From assembly GCA_036675425.1 (NCBI GenBank), contig JAKFFB010000191.1, positions 1 to 64,000 on the forward strand: a stretch of 64,000 nt of DNA, given 5' to 3'. The number at the start of each line of letters is the position of its first letter. Position 1 is the stretch's first letter. The DNA is from SCTD01 sp036675425. Lineage in GTDB: Bacteria; Actinomycetota; Actinomycetes; Mycobacteriales; SCTD01. The position numbers and the translations under genes are program-made. Of this stretch, positions 34,550 to 43,548 are shown piece by piece. The notes under the pieces are model-generated. The model searched no databases. It was given only the letters and a program-made list of their open reading frames with translations, and had not been told where the DNA came from.

Positions 34550-34597
34550 GTCAATAGTCGGACCGAAACTGAAAAAGTTTGGTCCAAAGGTATTGAC
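34550..34597. promoter_or_regulatory. Nested palindromic operator in the divergent acyl-CoA dehydrogenase / Liv transporter promoter
   Basis: An outer inverted repeat, GTCAATA (34550-34556) and TATTGAC (34591-34597), encloses an inner one, GGACCGAAACT (34560-34570) and AGTTTGGTCC (34576-34585). The outer arms contain outward-facing -35-like hexamers: TTGACC on the minus strand and TTGACG on the plus strand. A TACGGT -10-like sequence on the minus strand follows at normal spacing. Two 9-bp palindromes, TCGGACCGA and TTGGTCCAA, are centred 21 bp apart. The rest of the 391-base gap (34369-34759) holds no gene. Confidence 0.6.
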
Positions 34598-34759
34598 GTA
34601 CGGCCCACAGCCCGCAACCATCCCGACGTGGCGCACGTCACGTTCTGCTCCTGGCCCTCCCCGCGGCATCCCCGCGGCGCTGTCGAGGACTCGCGGCCAC
34701 GCCCACCACATCCAGCACGACAACCAGGCACCCGACAGGTGCGGATCGAGGAGAATCCG

Positions 34760-36013
34760 ATGGGAAGAGCACCCGCGAAGCTGGGGCTGCTGCTGGCGCT
34801 GGCGATGACGGTCGCCGCCTGCGGTGGCGGTGACAGCGACTCGACAGGCGACGGCGACGGCGGCGGCAAGCTGTCCGGCGAGCTGAAGATCGGCGTCATC
34901 AACCCGTTCAGCGGTCCGAACGCCCCCGGTGGCGAGGCCACCTTCCAGGGCTACGAGATCGCCGTCGAGGAGGCGAACGCCGACAAGGGCGTCCTGGGCA
35001 AGAAGGTCGTGCTGCTGCGCGGCGACGCGTCGGCCCCGGAGCAGGGCATCAGCGAGGTGAACCGGCTGGCGACGTCGGAGAACGTCGACCTCTTCGCAGG
35101 CACCTACCTGAGCGGCATCGCCAACACGGCGAGCGAGACCGCGCTTCGCTACGGGAAGCTCTACTGGGAGACCAACGCGGTCGCCGCCAACCTCACCGCT
35201 CGCAAGCTCGGCAACTTCGCACGCAGCGGCCCGATGGCCGACCAGTTCGCGCAGGTCGCCGGCGAGGGCATCAAGGAGATCATCCCCGGCGTCGTCGGCA
35301 AGCCGCTGAACCAGACGAGCTTCTGCGTCACGCACGAGGAGTCGATCTACGGCACCAGCATCTCCGAGGGAGTGATCGAGGCCCTCGAGGCCGAGGGCGC
35401 GAAGATCTCGGCCAAGGTGGCCTACGCGCCCACCGCGCCCGACCTGGGCAACGTGGTGCTGAAGTGCCAGCAGAGCAAGCCGGACGTCTGGATCGAGACC
35501 GGCTACGTCCCGGACGTGAACCTGCTGCTGCGCACCGCGAAGCAGCAGGGCTTCGCGCCCAAGGCCCGTGTCTCCATCGGCTCGGGTGACACGCGACTCA
35601 CGCAGGAGGCGGTCGGCGCGGACCTCGACGGCACCTTCGTCGTCGGCTACCCCCACTTCGACCTCCAGGACGAGTACGCGCCGGGAGCGGCCGAGTTCCT
35701 CGAGAAGTACAAGGCCAAGCACAGCAGTGAGCCGACCTTCCCGCAGACGATGAGCGCCTACACCGGCATGAAGATGCTCCTCGACGCGCTGAACGAGGCC
35801 GAGAGCGTGGACCCGAAGAAGGTGCTCGAGACGATCTCCGGCTGGGACAAGCCGCTGGGCAGCTACGCAGCCGGCTACGGCGCGAAGTTCGACGAGAACT
35901 TCCAGAACACCCTGGCCCTCCCGACGATGCTGCAGTGGCAGAGCGGCAAGGTCGTGACGATCTACCCCGAGGAAGCCAAGCTCCCGGACGCCAAGGTCCT
36001 CGGCAGCAAGTGA
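34760..36013 (+). CDS. ABC transporter substrate-binding lipoprotein, branched-chain amino acid/amide (Liv) type
   Basis: The 417-residue protein has a lipoprotein signal peptide with lipobox VAAC, a Gly/Asp-rich linker and a type-I periplasmic binding fold typical of LivK-like receptors (LKIGVINPFSGPNAPGG). GAGGAG precedes the ATG at 34760. It is followed by two permeases and two ATPases, giving a complete HAAT-type importer. Divergent placement against a beta-oxidation-like operon suggests that the ligand is an acid or amide degraded by those enzymes rather than leucine. Confidence 0.92.
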   Translation: MGRAPAKLGLLLALAMTVAACGGGDSDSTGDGDGGGKLSGELKIGVINPFSGPNAPGGEATFQGYEIAVEEANADKGVLGKKVVLLRGDASAPEQGISEVNRLATSENVDLFAGTYLSGIANTASETALRYGKLYWETNAVAANLTARKLGNFARSGPMADQFAQVAGEGIKEIIPGVVGKPLNQTSFCVTHEESIYGTSISEGVIEALEAEGAKISAKVAYAPTAPDLGNVVLKCQQSKPDVWIETGYVPDVNLLLRTAKQQGFAPKARVSIGSGDTRLTQEAVGADLDGTFVVGYPHFDLQDEYAPGAAEFLEKYKAKHSSEPTFPQTMSAYTGMKMLLDALNEAESVDPKKVLETISGWDKPLGSYAAGYGAKFDENFQNTLALPTMLQWQSGKVVTIYPEEAKLPDAKVLGSK

Positions 36014-36052
36014 CGCCGGCCGGACGCACCGAAGGTGAGGTGAAGACGACTC

Positions 36053-36934
36053 ATGGATGACTTCTTCCGGATCCTGGTGATCGCCCTGCTCCTCGGGGGG
36101 ATCTACGGGCTGGTCGCGATGGGCCTCAGCCTCATCTTCGGTGTGGTCCGGGTGGTGAACTTCGCGCAGGGCGAGCTGGTCATGCTCGGCATGTACGGCG
36201 CGTACTTCGCCAACCGCGAGCTCGGCATCAACGTCTACCTGACCGCGTTCCTGGTGGTCCCCGCGCTCTTCGTGCTCGGGCTGCTCATCCAGCGGCTGGT
36301 CATCCAGCCGCTGCGGGACGAGGCCGCCATGCAGCTCCTGGCGACGTTCGGGCTGCTGATCCTGTTCCAGAGCGCGGTGCTCGCGGCAACCCGTGGTGAC
36401 ACCTACACGCTGACCGATCGGTTCGCCCGGGACACCTTCAAGCTCGCCTCGGCGAGCATCGACTACGGCAGGTTGTCCATCGTCATCGTCACGACGGTGA
36501 TCGCCGTGGTGCTCCGACAGGTGATCCAGCAGACGACCTTCGGTCGCTCCATGCGGGCCGTCACCGAGGACCGCGACGCGGCCCGGCTGATGGGGGTGAA
36601 CGTCGAGCGGACGTTCCTCATCACCTTCGGCATCGGAGCGGCCCTCGCTGGACTGGCCGGCGTGATGCTCGCGCCCGTCTACAGCATCACCCCGCAGATC
36701 GGCGCCAACTTCATCTTCGCCGGCTTCGCGGTTGTCGTGGTCGGTGGGCTGGGCAGCGTCACCGGCGCCTACATCGGCGGCTTCCTGATCGGTGCAGTCG
36801 AGGCGTTCAGCGGCTACTACCTCGATCCGACGCTGGGCACCGCCTTCTACTTCATGGTGTTCCTCGTCGTGCTGGTCGTGCGGCCGGCCGGTCTGTTCGG
36901 ACGCCTCGGCTCGGAGAAGGTGGGAGGACATTGA
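36053..36934 (+). CDS. Liv-type ABC transporter permease (LivH-like)
   Basis: This 293-residue integral membrane protein has about eight helices and the LivH signatures GLSLIFGVVRVVNFAQGELV and the EAA-like loop RAVTEDRDAARLMGVNVERT. It forms one half of the membrane channel with the next gene product. It starts 39 bases after the binding-protein gene and overlaps the LivM-like gene by four bases. Confidence 0.93.
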   Translation: MDDFFRILVIALLLGGIYGLVAMGLSLIFGVVRVVNFAQGELVMLGMYGAYFANRELGINVYLTAFLVVPALFVLGLLIQRLVIQPLRDEAAMQLLATFGLLILFQSAVLAATRGDTYTLTDRFARDTFKLASASIDYGRLSIVIVTTVIAVVLRQVIQQTTFGRSMRAVTEDRDAARLMGVNVERTFLITFGIGAALAGLAGVMLAPVYSITPQIGANFIFAGFAVVVVGGLGSVTGAYIGGFLIGAVEAFSGYYLDPTLGTAFYFMVFLVVLVVRPAGLFGRLGSEKVGGH

Positions 36935-37980
36935 GCACCTCGGAAGACGCCGTCGACGCCCAGGACGCGGCGATCCACGGAGTCCGCAGCGGAGCCACGA
37001 GCAAGAGCTCGCGGTTCGTCTGGACCGGCTACACGGCCGGAATGGCAGGACTGGTCCTGCTGCTGCTCGCCGTGCAGGGCGACGCCTACTGGCTCAACAT
37101 CCTCATCCTGACCCTGCTGTTCGCAGGCCTCGCGTCGGCCTGGAACATCATCGGTGGGTTCGGAGGGCAGCTGTCCCTCGGGCACGGCGTGTTCTTCGCC
37201 ATCGGCGCCTACACGGTGGGCATCACCTACGACAGGTACGGCTGGTCGCCGTGGGCGGCGATGGTCGTCGCCATCCCGATCGCGATGACCGTCGCGGCGC
37301 TCACCTCGTGGCCGACGTTCCGCCTGCGCGGTCCCTTCTTCGCCATGGCGACGCTGGCGCTCAACCAGGTGGCGCTCGTGCTGGCGACGTACTTCGGCAG
37401 CGTCACCGGAGGAGTGCAGGGCATCACCCTCCCCTTCTCCCCGTCGCTGCGCGACCTCGCGTTCGTCGAGCGGTGGAAGTACGCCGTCGTCATGCTCGCC
37501 TTCGTCGCGTTGACGGTGGCCGTGGCCACCGTCGTCAGTCGCAGCAAGCTGGGCTACGCCCTGCGAGCCGTGCGTGAGGACGACGAGGCTGCCGCAGCAG
37601 TTGGCTTCAACGTCTTCGCGGTCAAGATGCAGGGCATGCTCATCAGCGCCGCGCTGACCTGTCTGGGCGGCAGCCTGTTCGCCGTCTTCGTGCGCTACAT
37701 CGACCCCGCGTCCGTGCTCGGGCTACCCGAGGTGGGCGTGCGCATGGTGCTCATCGCGCTCCTCGGTGGCATCGGGACCCTCATGGGCCCCGTCGTCGGG
37801 GCGCTGCTGTTCATCCCGGGCATCACCCTGCTGCAGGGCGAGCTCGCGGGACAGCGCCCCGGACTCAACCTCGTCGCAGTCGGCCTCGCGCTGGTGATCA
37901 TCCCGATCGCGCTGCGTCGCGGCATCGTCGGGACGGCGGCGGGGCTCTTCCGGAGCGCCCGAGGAAGGTGGAAGCGATGA
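36931..37980 (+). CDS. Liv-type ABC transporter permease (LivM-like)
   Basis: The 349-residue permease has the LivM-family segments ASAWNIIGGFGGQLSLGHGVFFAIGAY and the EAA-type loop LRAVREDDEAAAAVGFNVF. A 33-residue hydrophilic N-terminal extension precedes the first helix. The start is a rare TTG overlapping the LivH-like stop, supported by GGGAGG seven bases upstream. It pairs with the LivH-like protein. Confidence 0.92.
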   Translation: MSTSEDAVDAQDAAIHGVRSGATSKSSRFVWTGYTAGMAGLVLLLLAVQGDAYWLNILILTLLFAGLASAWNIIGGFGGQLSLGHGVFFAIGAYTVGITYDRYGWSPWAAMVVAIPIAMTVAALTSWPTFRLRGPFFAMATLALNQVALVLATYFGSVTGGVQGITLPFSPSLRDLAFVERWKYAVVMLAFVALTVAVATVVSRSKLGYALRAVREDDEAAAAVGFNVFAVKMQGMLISAALTCLGGSLFAVFVRYIDPASVLGLPEVGVRMVLIALLGGIGTLMGPVVGALLFIPGITLLQGELAGQRPGLNLVAVGLALVIIPIALRRGIVGTAAGLFRSARGRWKR

Positions 37981-38708
37981 CGTCGACCGCAGCCCCGTTG
38001 CTCGAGAGCGACGCGGTCGTCCGCAGGTTCGCCGGGATGACGGCGGTGGACCAGGTGTCGATCACCCTCAGGCAGGGCGACCTGCTCGGGATCATCGGTC
38101 CGAACGGCGCCGGCAAGACGACGCTGTTCAACCTGCTCACCGGCCAGCTCCGCCCGAACAGCGGTCACGTGCGCTTCCGCGGCGAGGACATCACCGGCCT
38201 GTCGGTGCACCAGCGGGTGCGCCTCGGTCTGGGCCGCACCTTCCAGGTCGTGCGCCCGCTGCCCGACCTGTCCGTGCTCGAGAACACCATGATGGGTGCG
38301 TTCCTCAAGCACCGCCGGCGTTCCGACGCCGAGGACAAGGCCTACCAGGTGCTCGAGGAGGTGGGCCTGGCCGCGGTCGCGAAGGACCGGGCGGGAGACC
38401 TCCCGCTGGCCCGGCGCAAGCGGCTGGAGGTCGCGCGGGCACTCGCCACCGAGCCGGCGGTGCTGCTGCTCGACGAGGTGATGGCCGGGCTGAACCCGAC
38501 CGAGATCGGCCATGCGGTCGACCTGTTCGCCCATCTGCACGAGAAGGGGATGACGCTCGTGCTCATCGAGCACAACCTGAAGGTCGTCCGCACGCTCTCC
38601 CGGCACGTCGTGGTGCTGGACCACGGCGCGGTCCTCGCCGAGGGAACGCCGACAGAGGTGCTCCAGCACCCGGACGTGGTCCGGGCCTACCTCGGGAACC
38701 GGAGGTAA
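37977..38708 (+). CDS. Liv-type ABC transporter ATPase (LivG-like)
   Basis: The 243-residue nucleotide-binding protein has Walker A GPNGAGKTT, Walker B VLLLDEVMAGLNP and the switch His in LIEHNLKVV. The signature motif reads LPLARRKRLEVARAL rather than LSGGQ, a variation seen in this LivG subgroup. The preferred start is ATG 37977, which overlaps the LivM-like stop and follows GAGGAAGG. Confidence 0.92.
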   Translation: MTSTAAPLLESDAVVRRFAGMTAVDQVSITLRQGDLLGIIGPNGAGKTTLFNLLTGQLRPNSGHVRFRGEDITGLSVHQRVRLGLGRTFQVVRPLPDLSVLENTMMGAFLKHRRRSDAEDKAYQVLEEVGLAAVAKDRAGDLPLARRKRLEVARALATEPAVLLLDEVMAGLNPTEIGHAVDLFAHLHEKGMTLVLIEHNLKVVRTLSRHVVVLDHGAVLAEGTPTEVLQHPDVVRAYLGNRR

Positions 38709-38710
38709 CG

Positions 38711-39421
38711 ATGGCTCTCCTCGAGGTGCGCGACCTGCACTCCGGCTACGGCGACCTGCCCGTCGTCCGCGGCGTGAGCTTCGACGTCGACGCGGGCGGG
38801 ATCGCGACCGTCGTCGGCCCGAACGGCGCCGGGAAGACGACGCTGCTCAAGACCGTGACCGGTCTCGTGCACGTCTGGAGCGGCACCGTCACCTTCGACG
38901 GTCAGGACCTGTCCGGCGTGCCCGCCCACGCGCGTCCGGAGCTCGGGCTCGTGATGGTTCCCGAGGGCCGCAAGCTCTTCCCGTTCATGACGGTGGAGGA
39001 GAACCTGCAGATGGGCGGCTACGCGAAGAGCGCCCGGCCGCACCTGTCCGCCAGCCTCGACGAGGTGTACGAGCTGTTCCCCGTCCTGCTCGAGCGACGC
39101 AAGCAGCTCGGTGGGTCGCTGTCCGGGGGCGAGCAGCAGATGTGCGCCATCGGCCGCGCGGTCATGGCCAAGCCGAAGCTGCTCATCCTCGATGAGCCGT
39201 CGTTGGGTCTGGCCCCCATCATCGTGGAGCGGATCCTGTCGCTGGTCCGCCAGCTGGCGGACAAGGGCATGACGGTCATGCTCGTCGAGCAGAACGTGCA
39301 CGACGCGCTGGACATGGCCGACCGTGGCTACGTGCTCGAGCAGGGCGAGGTGGTGATGACCGGCACCGGCCAGGAGCTGCTGGCTCGTGACGACCTGCAG
39401 GCGGCCTACCTCGGCATCTGA
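38711..39421 (+). CDS. Liv-type ABC transporter ATPase (LivF-like)
   Basis: The 236-residue ATPase has Walker A GPNGAGKTT, signature LSGGEQQMCAIGRA, Walker B LLILDEPSLGLAP and the switch-His-equivalent LVEQNVHDAL, typical of LivF. It is preceded by GGAGGTAACG and is the last of the five importer genes. It heterodimerises with the LivG-like protein to power uptake. Confidence 0.93.
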   Translation: MALLEVRDLHSGYGDLPVVRGVSFDVDAGGIATVVGPNGAGKTTLLKTVTGLVHVWSGTVTFDGQDLSGVPAHARPELGLVMVPEGRKLFPFMTVEENLQMGGYAKSARPHLSASLDEVYELFPVLLERRKQLGGSLSGGEQQMCAIGRAVMAKPKLLILDEPSLGLAPIIVERILSLVRQLADKGMTVMLVEQNVHDALDMADRGYVLEQGEVVMTGTGQELLARDDLQAAYLGI

Positions 39422-39474
39422 CGGCGCGCGATCGTCACCGTTCCCCTCGCCACGACCCCCGTCTGGAGGCCCCC

Positions 39475-40527
39475 ATGCCCACGCCACGGCAGGACGACCG
39501 TCGTCCGCTCGTGTGCATCCGGCCCCCAGGGTGGGTGACCCCGACGTCCGGACCCGTGCTGGATCTGGTGGCGTGGGTGGAGCGGGCGGAGCGGCTGGGC
39601 TTCGACGGCGCCTTCGTGGGCGACCGGATGCTGTCCGAGGCCGTGAGCCAGACCGGCTCGGTCGTCTACGGCGCCTCCATGCTCGACGTCACGGTCGCGC
39701 TGGCCACCATGGCGGCGCGCACCGAGCGGATCCTGCTCGGCCCCCTGGTGCTGGTGTTCCCGTACCGCCACCCGGTCCAGCTCGCCAAGACGTTCGCGTC
39801 GCTCGACGCGGCGTCCGGTGGTCGCCTCGTCGTCGGTGCCGGGATCGGCTGGAACGCAAGGGAGTTCGAGGTCCTCGGGCTTCCGATGGACGGTCGCGGC
39901 GAGCGCTTCGAGGAGGCGCTCTCCCTCGTGCGCAGGCTCTGGAGCGGCGAGCCGGTCTCGCACGCCGGCCCGACCTGGACCTTCACGGACGTCCAGGTCG
40001 TGCCCCCACCTGTCCGCCCCGGCGGCCCGCCCCTGTGGCTGGCTTCCTTCTCACCCGGCCAGCGGCTCGACTGGACCGACGAGCTGCCTCCGCTGGCGCA
40101 GAGGCAGCTCGACCGGGTCGGCCGGCTCGCTGACGGCTGGGTGCCGCTGGTCTACTCCGCCTCGGCCAAGCGCAGGCTCGCCGCGAGCACCCTGGCCTCG
40201 GCCTGGCAGCTGGTGCTGGACAGCGCGAAGCGGGCCGGACGCGACCGGCAGGACCTCGACTTCGTCTTCTCCGACTGGTGCTACGTGCTGGAGGGCGACG
40301 GCGCGGTCGAGCGCTGCCAAGCCGCCCTCGCGCGCTTCTTCGACGGCAGCTGGGAGGACGCCCTGCGGACGTACACGATCGGCAGTCGTGAGGAGGTGCT
40401 GGAGAAGGTGCGGGCCCACACCGCCGGCATCGACCGCGTCGACGCCTACGTCCTGACGCCGCTGTCCGACGAGATCGAGCAGATGGACCTGCTCGCCGAC
40501 CTGGCGCAGCTGCTGCGCGCCGCGTGA
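39475..40527 (+). CDS. LLM-class (luciferase-like, probably F420-dependent) oxidoreductase
   Basis: This 350-residue TIM-barrel protein of the luciferase-like monooxygenase family has LERAERLGFDGAFVGDRM-type and PLVLVFPYRHPVQLAKTFASLD segments and GGRLVVGAGIGWNAREFEVLG, the usual markers of F420- or FMNH2-dependent members. A GGAGG ribosome-binding site precedes the ATG. It follows the importer by 53 bases and probably belongs to the same transcript, oxidising or reducing an intermediate of the imported compound. Cofactor choice cannot be read from sequence alone. Confidence 0.85.
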   Translation: MPTPRQDDRRPLVCIRPPGWVTPTSGPVLDLVAWVERAERLGFDGAFVGDRMLSEAVSQTGSVVYGASMLDVTVALATMAARTERILLGPLVLVFPYRHPVQLAKTFASLDAASGGRLVVGAGIGWNAREFEVLGLPMDGRGERFEEALSLVRRLWSGEPVSHAGPTWTFTDVQVVPPPVRPGGPPLWLASFSPGQRLDWTDELPPLAQRQLDRVGRLADGWVPLVYSASAKRRLAASTLASAWQLVLDSAKRAGRDRQDLDFVFSDWCYVLEGDGAVERCQAALARFFDGSWEDALRTYTIGSREEVLEKVRAHTAGIDRVDAYVLTPLSDEIEQMDLLADLAQLLRAA

Positions 40528-40540
40528 GAGAGGAAGGTCG

Positions 40541-41299
40541 ATGACGACCGACGAGCTGCGCGACAAGGTGGCGGTGGTGACGGGGGCCGGGTCGGGCATC
40601 GGCCGGGCCTGCGCCCTGCTGATGGCGCAGCGCGGTGCCACGGTCGCCGCGTTCGACGTCGACGCCGCGGCGGCGGAGCGCGTCTGCGCCGAGATCGGCG
40701 AGACCGGCGGACGAGCACGGGCCTACGAGGTCGACGTGACGGATCCCGCGGCCGTCGACTCCGCGTTCCGCGCCGTGGTCGACGACCTGGGCGGCGTGCA
40801 CGTGCTGGTCAACAACGCCGGCCTCGCTCTGCCGATGGTGCCGCTCGCCGACCTGGACGACGACGGCTGGCGGCGGGTCATGTCGGTGAACCTCGACGGG
40901 CTGTTCTTCTGCCTGCGTGCGGCGCTGCGGATCATGCGCAGCAGCGGGGGCGGATCGGTCATCAACATGTCCTCCGTGCTCGGCGCGGTCGGCCGCCACC
41001 ACTCGGCGGCCTACGTCGCGAGCAAGCACGCCGTCGTGGGGCTGACCCGCGGTGCCGCGATCGACCACGGGACGGACGGCATCCGCGTCAACGCCGTCGG
41101 ACCGGGCTTCATCCGCACCCCGCTCCTGGAGAGCAGGCACACCGAGCAGGGCCTGGAGGAGCTGGCCGCCGGCTGGCCGCTGCGCCGCGTCGGCCGCCCC
41201 GAGGAGATCGCCGAGATGGTGGCCTGGCTGGCCGGCGACGCGTCGTCGTACGTCACGGGCGCCTACCTGCCGGTGGACGGGGGTTACCTCGCGGTGTGA
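40541..41299 (+). CDS. Short-chain dehydrogenase/reductase
   Basis: The 252-residue classical SDR has VTGAGSGIGRACALL, VLVNNAGLALP, the catalytic Ser in INMSSVLGA and Tyr-Lys in YVASKHAVVG. The C-terminal YLPVDGGYLAV is typical of FabG and alcohol-dehydrogenase types. An Asp after the second strand (AAFDVDAAAAE) points to NAD(H). It lies 13 bases behind the luciferase-like gene. Confidence 0.9.
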   Translation: MTTDELRDKVAVVTGAGSGIGRACALLMAQRGATVAAFDVDAAAAERVCAEIGETGGRARAYEVDVTDPAAVDSAFRAVVDDLGGVHVLVNNAGLALPMVPLADLDDDGWRRVMSVNLDGLFFCLRAALRIMRSSGGGSVINMSSVLGAVGRHHSAAYVASKHAVVGLTRGAAIDHGTDGIRVNAVGPGFIRTPLLESRHTEQGLEELAAGWPLRRVGRPEEIAEMVAWLAGDASSYVTGAYLPVDGGYLAV

Positions 41300-41365
41300 G
41301 CCCACCGCCGACCTGCTGAAGGCGCGCCCGGCCACAGGGGCCAGGCGCCGAGAGAGGAGTGCTCC

Positions 41366-42292
41366 ATGCGTTTCCTGACCGACGGCCTGCGCTTCCCCGA
41401 GGGCCCCGTCATGCTCAAGGACGGCGGTGTGGCGGTGGTCGAGCTGGCCTCCGGCGCCATCACCGCGGTCGACCAGTCCGGCGCCAAGCGGCAGATCGCG
41501 AAGACCGGGGGCAGTCCCAACGGGCTGGCGTGGGGCCCGGACGGGATGCTCTACGTCTGCAACAACGGCGGCCTCAACTGGATCGAGAAGGACGGCCTGC
41601 TGCGCGCGCACGGCCAGGCCGACGACTACAGCGGCGGTCGGATCGAGCGGGTCGACCCGGACTCGGGCGAGGTGACCCGGCTCTACGACCGGTGCGGTGA
41701 CCACCCGCTGAGCGGGCCCAACGACATCGTCTTCCCGCCCGTCGGCAGCCCGAGCGACGGCGGCTTCTGGTTCACCGACATCGGCAAGCACCGCGCGCGG
41801 GATCGCAACCACGGCGGTGTCTACTGGGCCACCATCGACGGCAGCACGATCATCGAGGTCGCCTTCCCGGTTCCCGGCGGGGCCAACGGCATCGGGCTGA
41901 GCCCGGACGGAAGCACGCTCTACGTCGCCGAGACCGACACGGCCCGGATCTGGGCCTGGGACGTGGAGGGGCCCGGTCAGCTGCGCAAGGAGCCGTGGCC
42001 GAGCCCGCACGGCGGCCGGCTGCTGGCCACGCTGCCCGGCTTCACCCGGCTTGACAGCCTGGCGATCACGGCCGCCGGCAACATCGTGGTGGCGGCGCTC
42101 TACTCGAGCACGATCACCACCGTCAGCCCCGCCGGCGAGATCGTCGACGTCGTCCCGGTGCCGGACGCGATGCCGACCAACATCTGCTTCGGCGGCGACG
42201 ACATGAGCACCGCCTACATCACCCTGTCGACGACCGGCCGACTCGTGCAGATGCCCTGGCGCGAGCCGGGTGAGCCGCTGCCGTACGGCTGA
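41366..42292 (+). CDS. SMP-30/gluconolactonase/LRE family hydrolase
   Basis: The 308-residue six-bladed beta-propeller has the metal-binding residues of lactonases: Glu in RFPEGPVML, Asn in GSPNGLAWGPDG, Asn-Asp in GPNDIVFPP and Asp in LSPDGSTLYVAE. Such enzymes open lactones in sugar or alicyclic catabolism. GAGAGGAG precedes the ATG. Together with an FMO-type (possible Baeyer-Villiger) enzyme elsewhere in the region, a lactone intermediate is conceivable. Confidence 0.88.
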   Translation: MRFLTDGLRFPEGPVMLKDGGVAVVELASGAITAVDQSGAKRQIAKTGGSPNGLAWGPDGMLYVCNNGGLNWIEKDGLLRAHGQADDYSGGRIERVDPDSGEVTRLYDRCGDHPLSGPNDIVFPPVGSPSDGGFWFTDIGKHRARDRNHGGVYWATIDGSTIIEVAFPVPGGANGIGLSPDGSTLYVAETDTARIWAWDVEGPGQLRKEPWPSPHGGRLLATLPGFTRLDSLAITAAGNIVVAALYSSTITTVSPAGEIVDVVPVPDAMPTNICFGGDDMSTAYITLSTTGRLVQMPWREPGEPLPYG

Positions 42293-42327
42293 GACCCCTA
42301 TCCCACCCGACTGCAAGGAGATCCACC

Positions 42328-43545
42328 GTGCCCGAGAACACCGCTGCCTCCGGTCCGACCGGACCGCTCACCGGCGTGAAGGTCGTGGAGTTCGCGCAGG
42401 TCATCGCGGGACCGCTGGCCGGCACGCTGATGGCCGACCTCGGGGCCGACGTCGTCCACGTCGAGGCGCCCGGCCGAGGTGACAGCGCGCGCTACATGGG
42501 TCCGGACAAGAACGGCGCCCACCTGTGGTGGAAGGTGCTGGGGCGCAACAAGCGCTCGGTGACGCTGGACATGCGCGTGGACGAGGGACGGGCGACCGCG
42601 CGACGCCTGGTCGCCTGGGCCGACGTCGTGATCGTGACGTTCCGCGCGGACACGGTGGAGAAGTACGGCCTGGACTGGACCAGCGTGCAGGCGGTCAACC
42701 CGTCTGCCGTCCTGCTGCAGGTGTCCGGCTACGGCGCCCGCACCAGCAAGCGGAACCTGCCCGGCTTCGGGAAGATGGGCGAGGCCCGCAGCGGGCTGGT
42801 CCACCTCACCGGGTTCCCGGACGGGCCGCCGGTGCACACCGGGTTCTCGCACGGCGACGCCACCACCGGCCTGATGGGCGCGTTCGCCGTCATGGCGGCG
42901 CTGCACCGGCGCGAGCGTGATCCCGAGCGCAAGGGCGAGTGGATCGACCTCGCGCTGTCCGACACCCTCTTCCGCCTGGTCGAGTGGCAGGTCATCCTGC
43001 GCGACCAGCTGGGCTACGCCCCGAACCGGTCCGGCAACCAGCTGGCGGTGGCCCCGGCCGCGGTCGTCAACGTCTTCCGCGCCGCTGACGGCGGCTGGGT
43101 GACGGTGACCTCCGGCACGCCGCGCTCGGTGCAGAACATCGCCCGCCTGCTGGGATTCGACCCGGAGCAGTACTCCACGCAGGCGGCCCAGGTCGCCGGG
43201 ACCCAGCAGCTCGACGACGGCCTGCGCGCCTGGATCGCCGAGCACGACACGGCCGAGTGCCTGCGGGTGATGGAGGCGGCCGGCGTCGTCGCCTCGAAGG
43301 TCTACGACATGGACGACATCCTGGCTGATCCCATCGTCGAGGAGCGGCAGTCCGTCGTCACGGTCGCGGACCGCGACCTCGGACCGGTGCGGATGCAGGG
43401 TGTCGTCCCGACCTTCGTGAACGACGAGGGAGCGGTCTGGCGCACCGGCCCGGAGCTCGGCGAGGACAACGACGTCGTCTACGGCGAGTGGCTGGGACTG
43501 TCCGAGGACCAGCGAGCCGCGCTGGCGGCCGACGGGGTCATCTAG
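42328..43545 (+). CDS. CaiB/BaiF family (class III) CoA transferase
   Basis: The 405-residue protein has the family N-terminus VKVVEFAQVIAGPLAGTLMADLGADVV and the GRGDSARYMGPDKNG loop. The active-site Asp position is less conventional (GFGKMGEARSGLVHLTG, lacking the usual Asp of family III enzymes), so it may be a divergent member. The GTG start is preceded by AAGGAG. It is a second CoA transferase beside the one at 31227, suggesting two activation steps or a racemase-type role. Confidence 0.87.
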   Translation: MPENTAASGPTGPLTGVKVVEFAQVIAGPLAGTLMADLGADVVHVEAPGRGDSARYMGPDKNGAHLWWKVLGRNKRSVTLDMRVDEGRATARRLVAWADVVIVTFRADTVEKYGLDWTSVQAVNPSAVLLQVSGYGARTSKRNLPGFGKMGEARSGLVHLTGFPDGPPVHTGFSHGDATTGLMGAFAVMAALHRRERDPERKGEWIDLALSDTLFRLVEWQVILRDQLGYAPNRSGNQLAVAPAAVVNVFRAADGGWVTVTSGTPRSVQNIARLLGFDPEQYSTQAAQVAGTQQLDDGLRAWIAEHDTAECLRVMEAAGVVASKVYDMDDILADPIVEERQSVVTVADRDLGPVRMQGVVPTFVNDEGAVWRTGPELGEDNDVVYGEWLGLSEDQRAALAADGVI

Positions 43546-43548
43546 CTG

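Noticed and set aside
37977..38708. LivG-like ATPase lacking LSGGQ as a broken transporter subunit
   Set aside because: Walker A, Walker B and the switch histidine are intact, and LPLARRKRLE-type signatures are common in this LivG subgroup.
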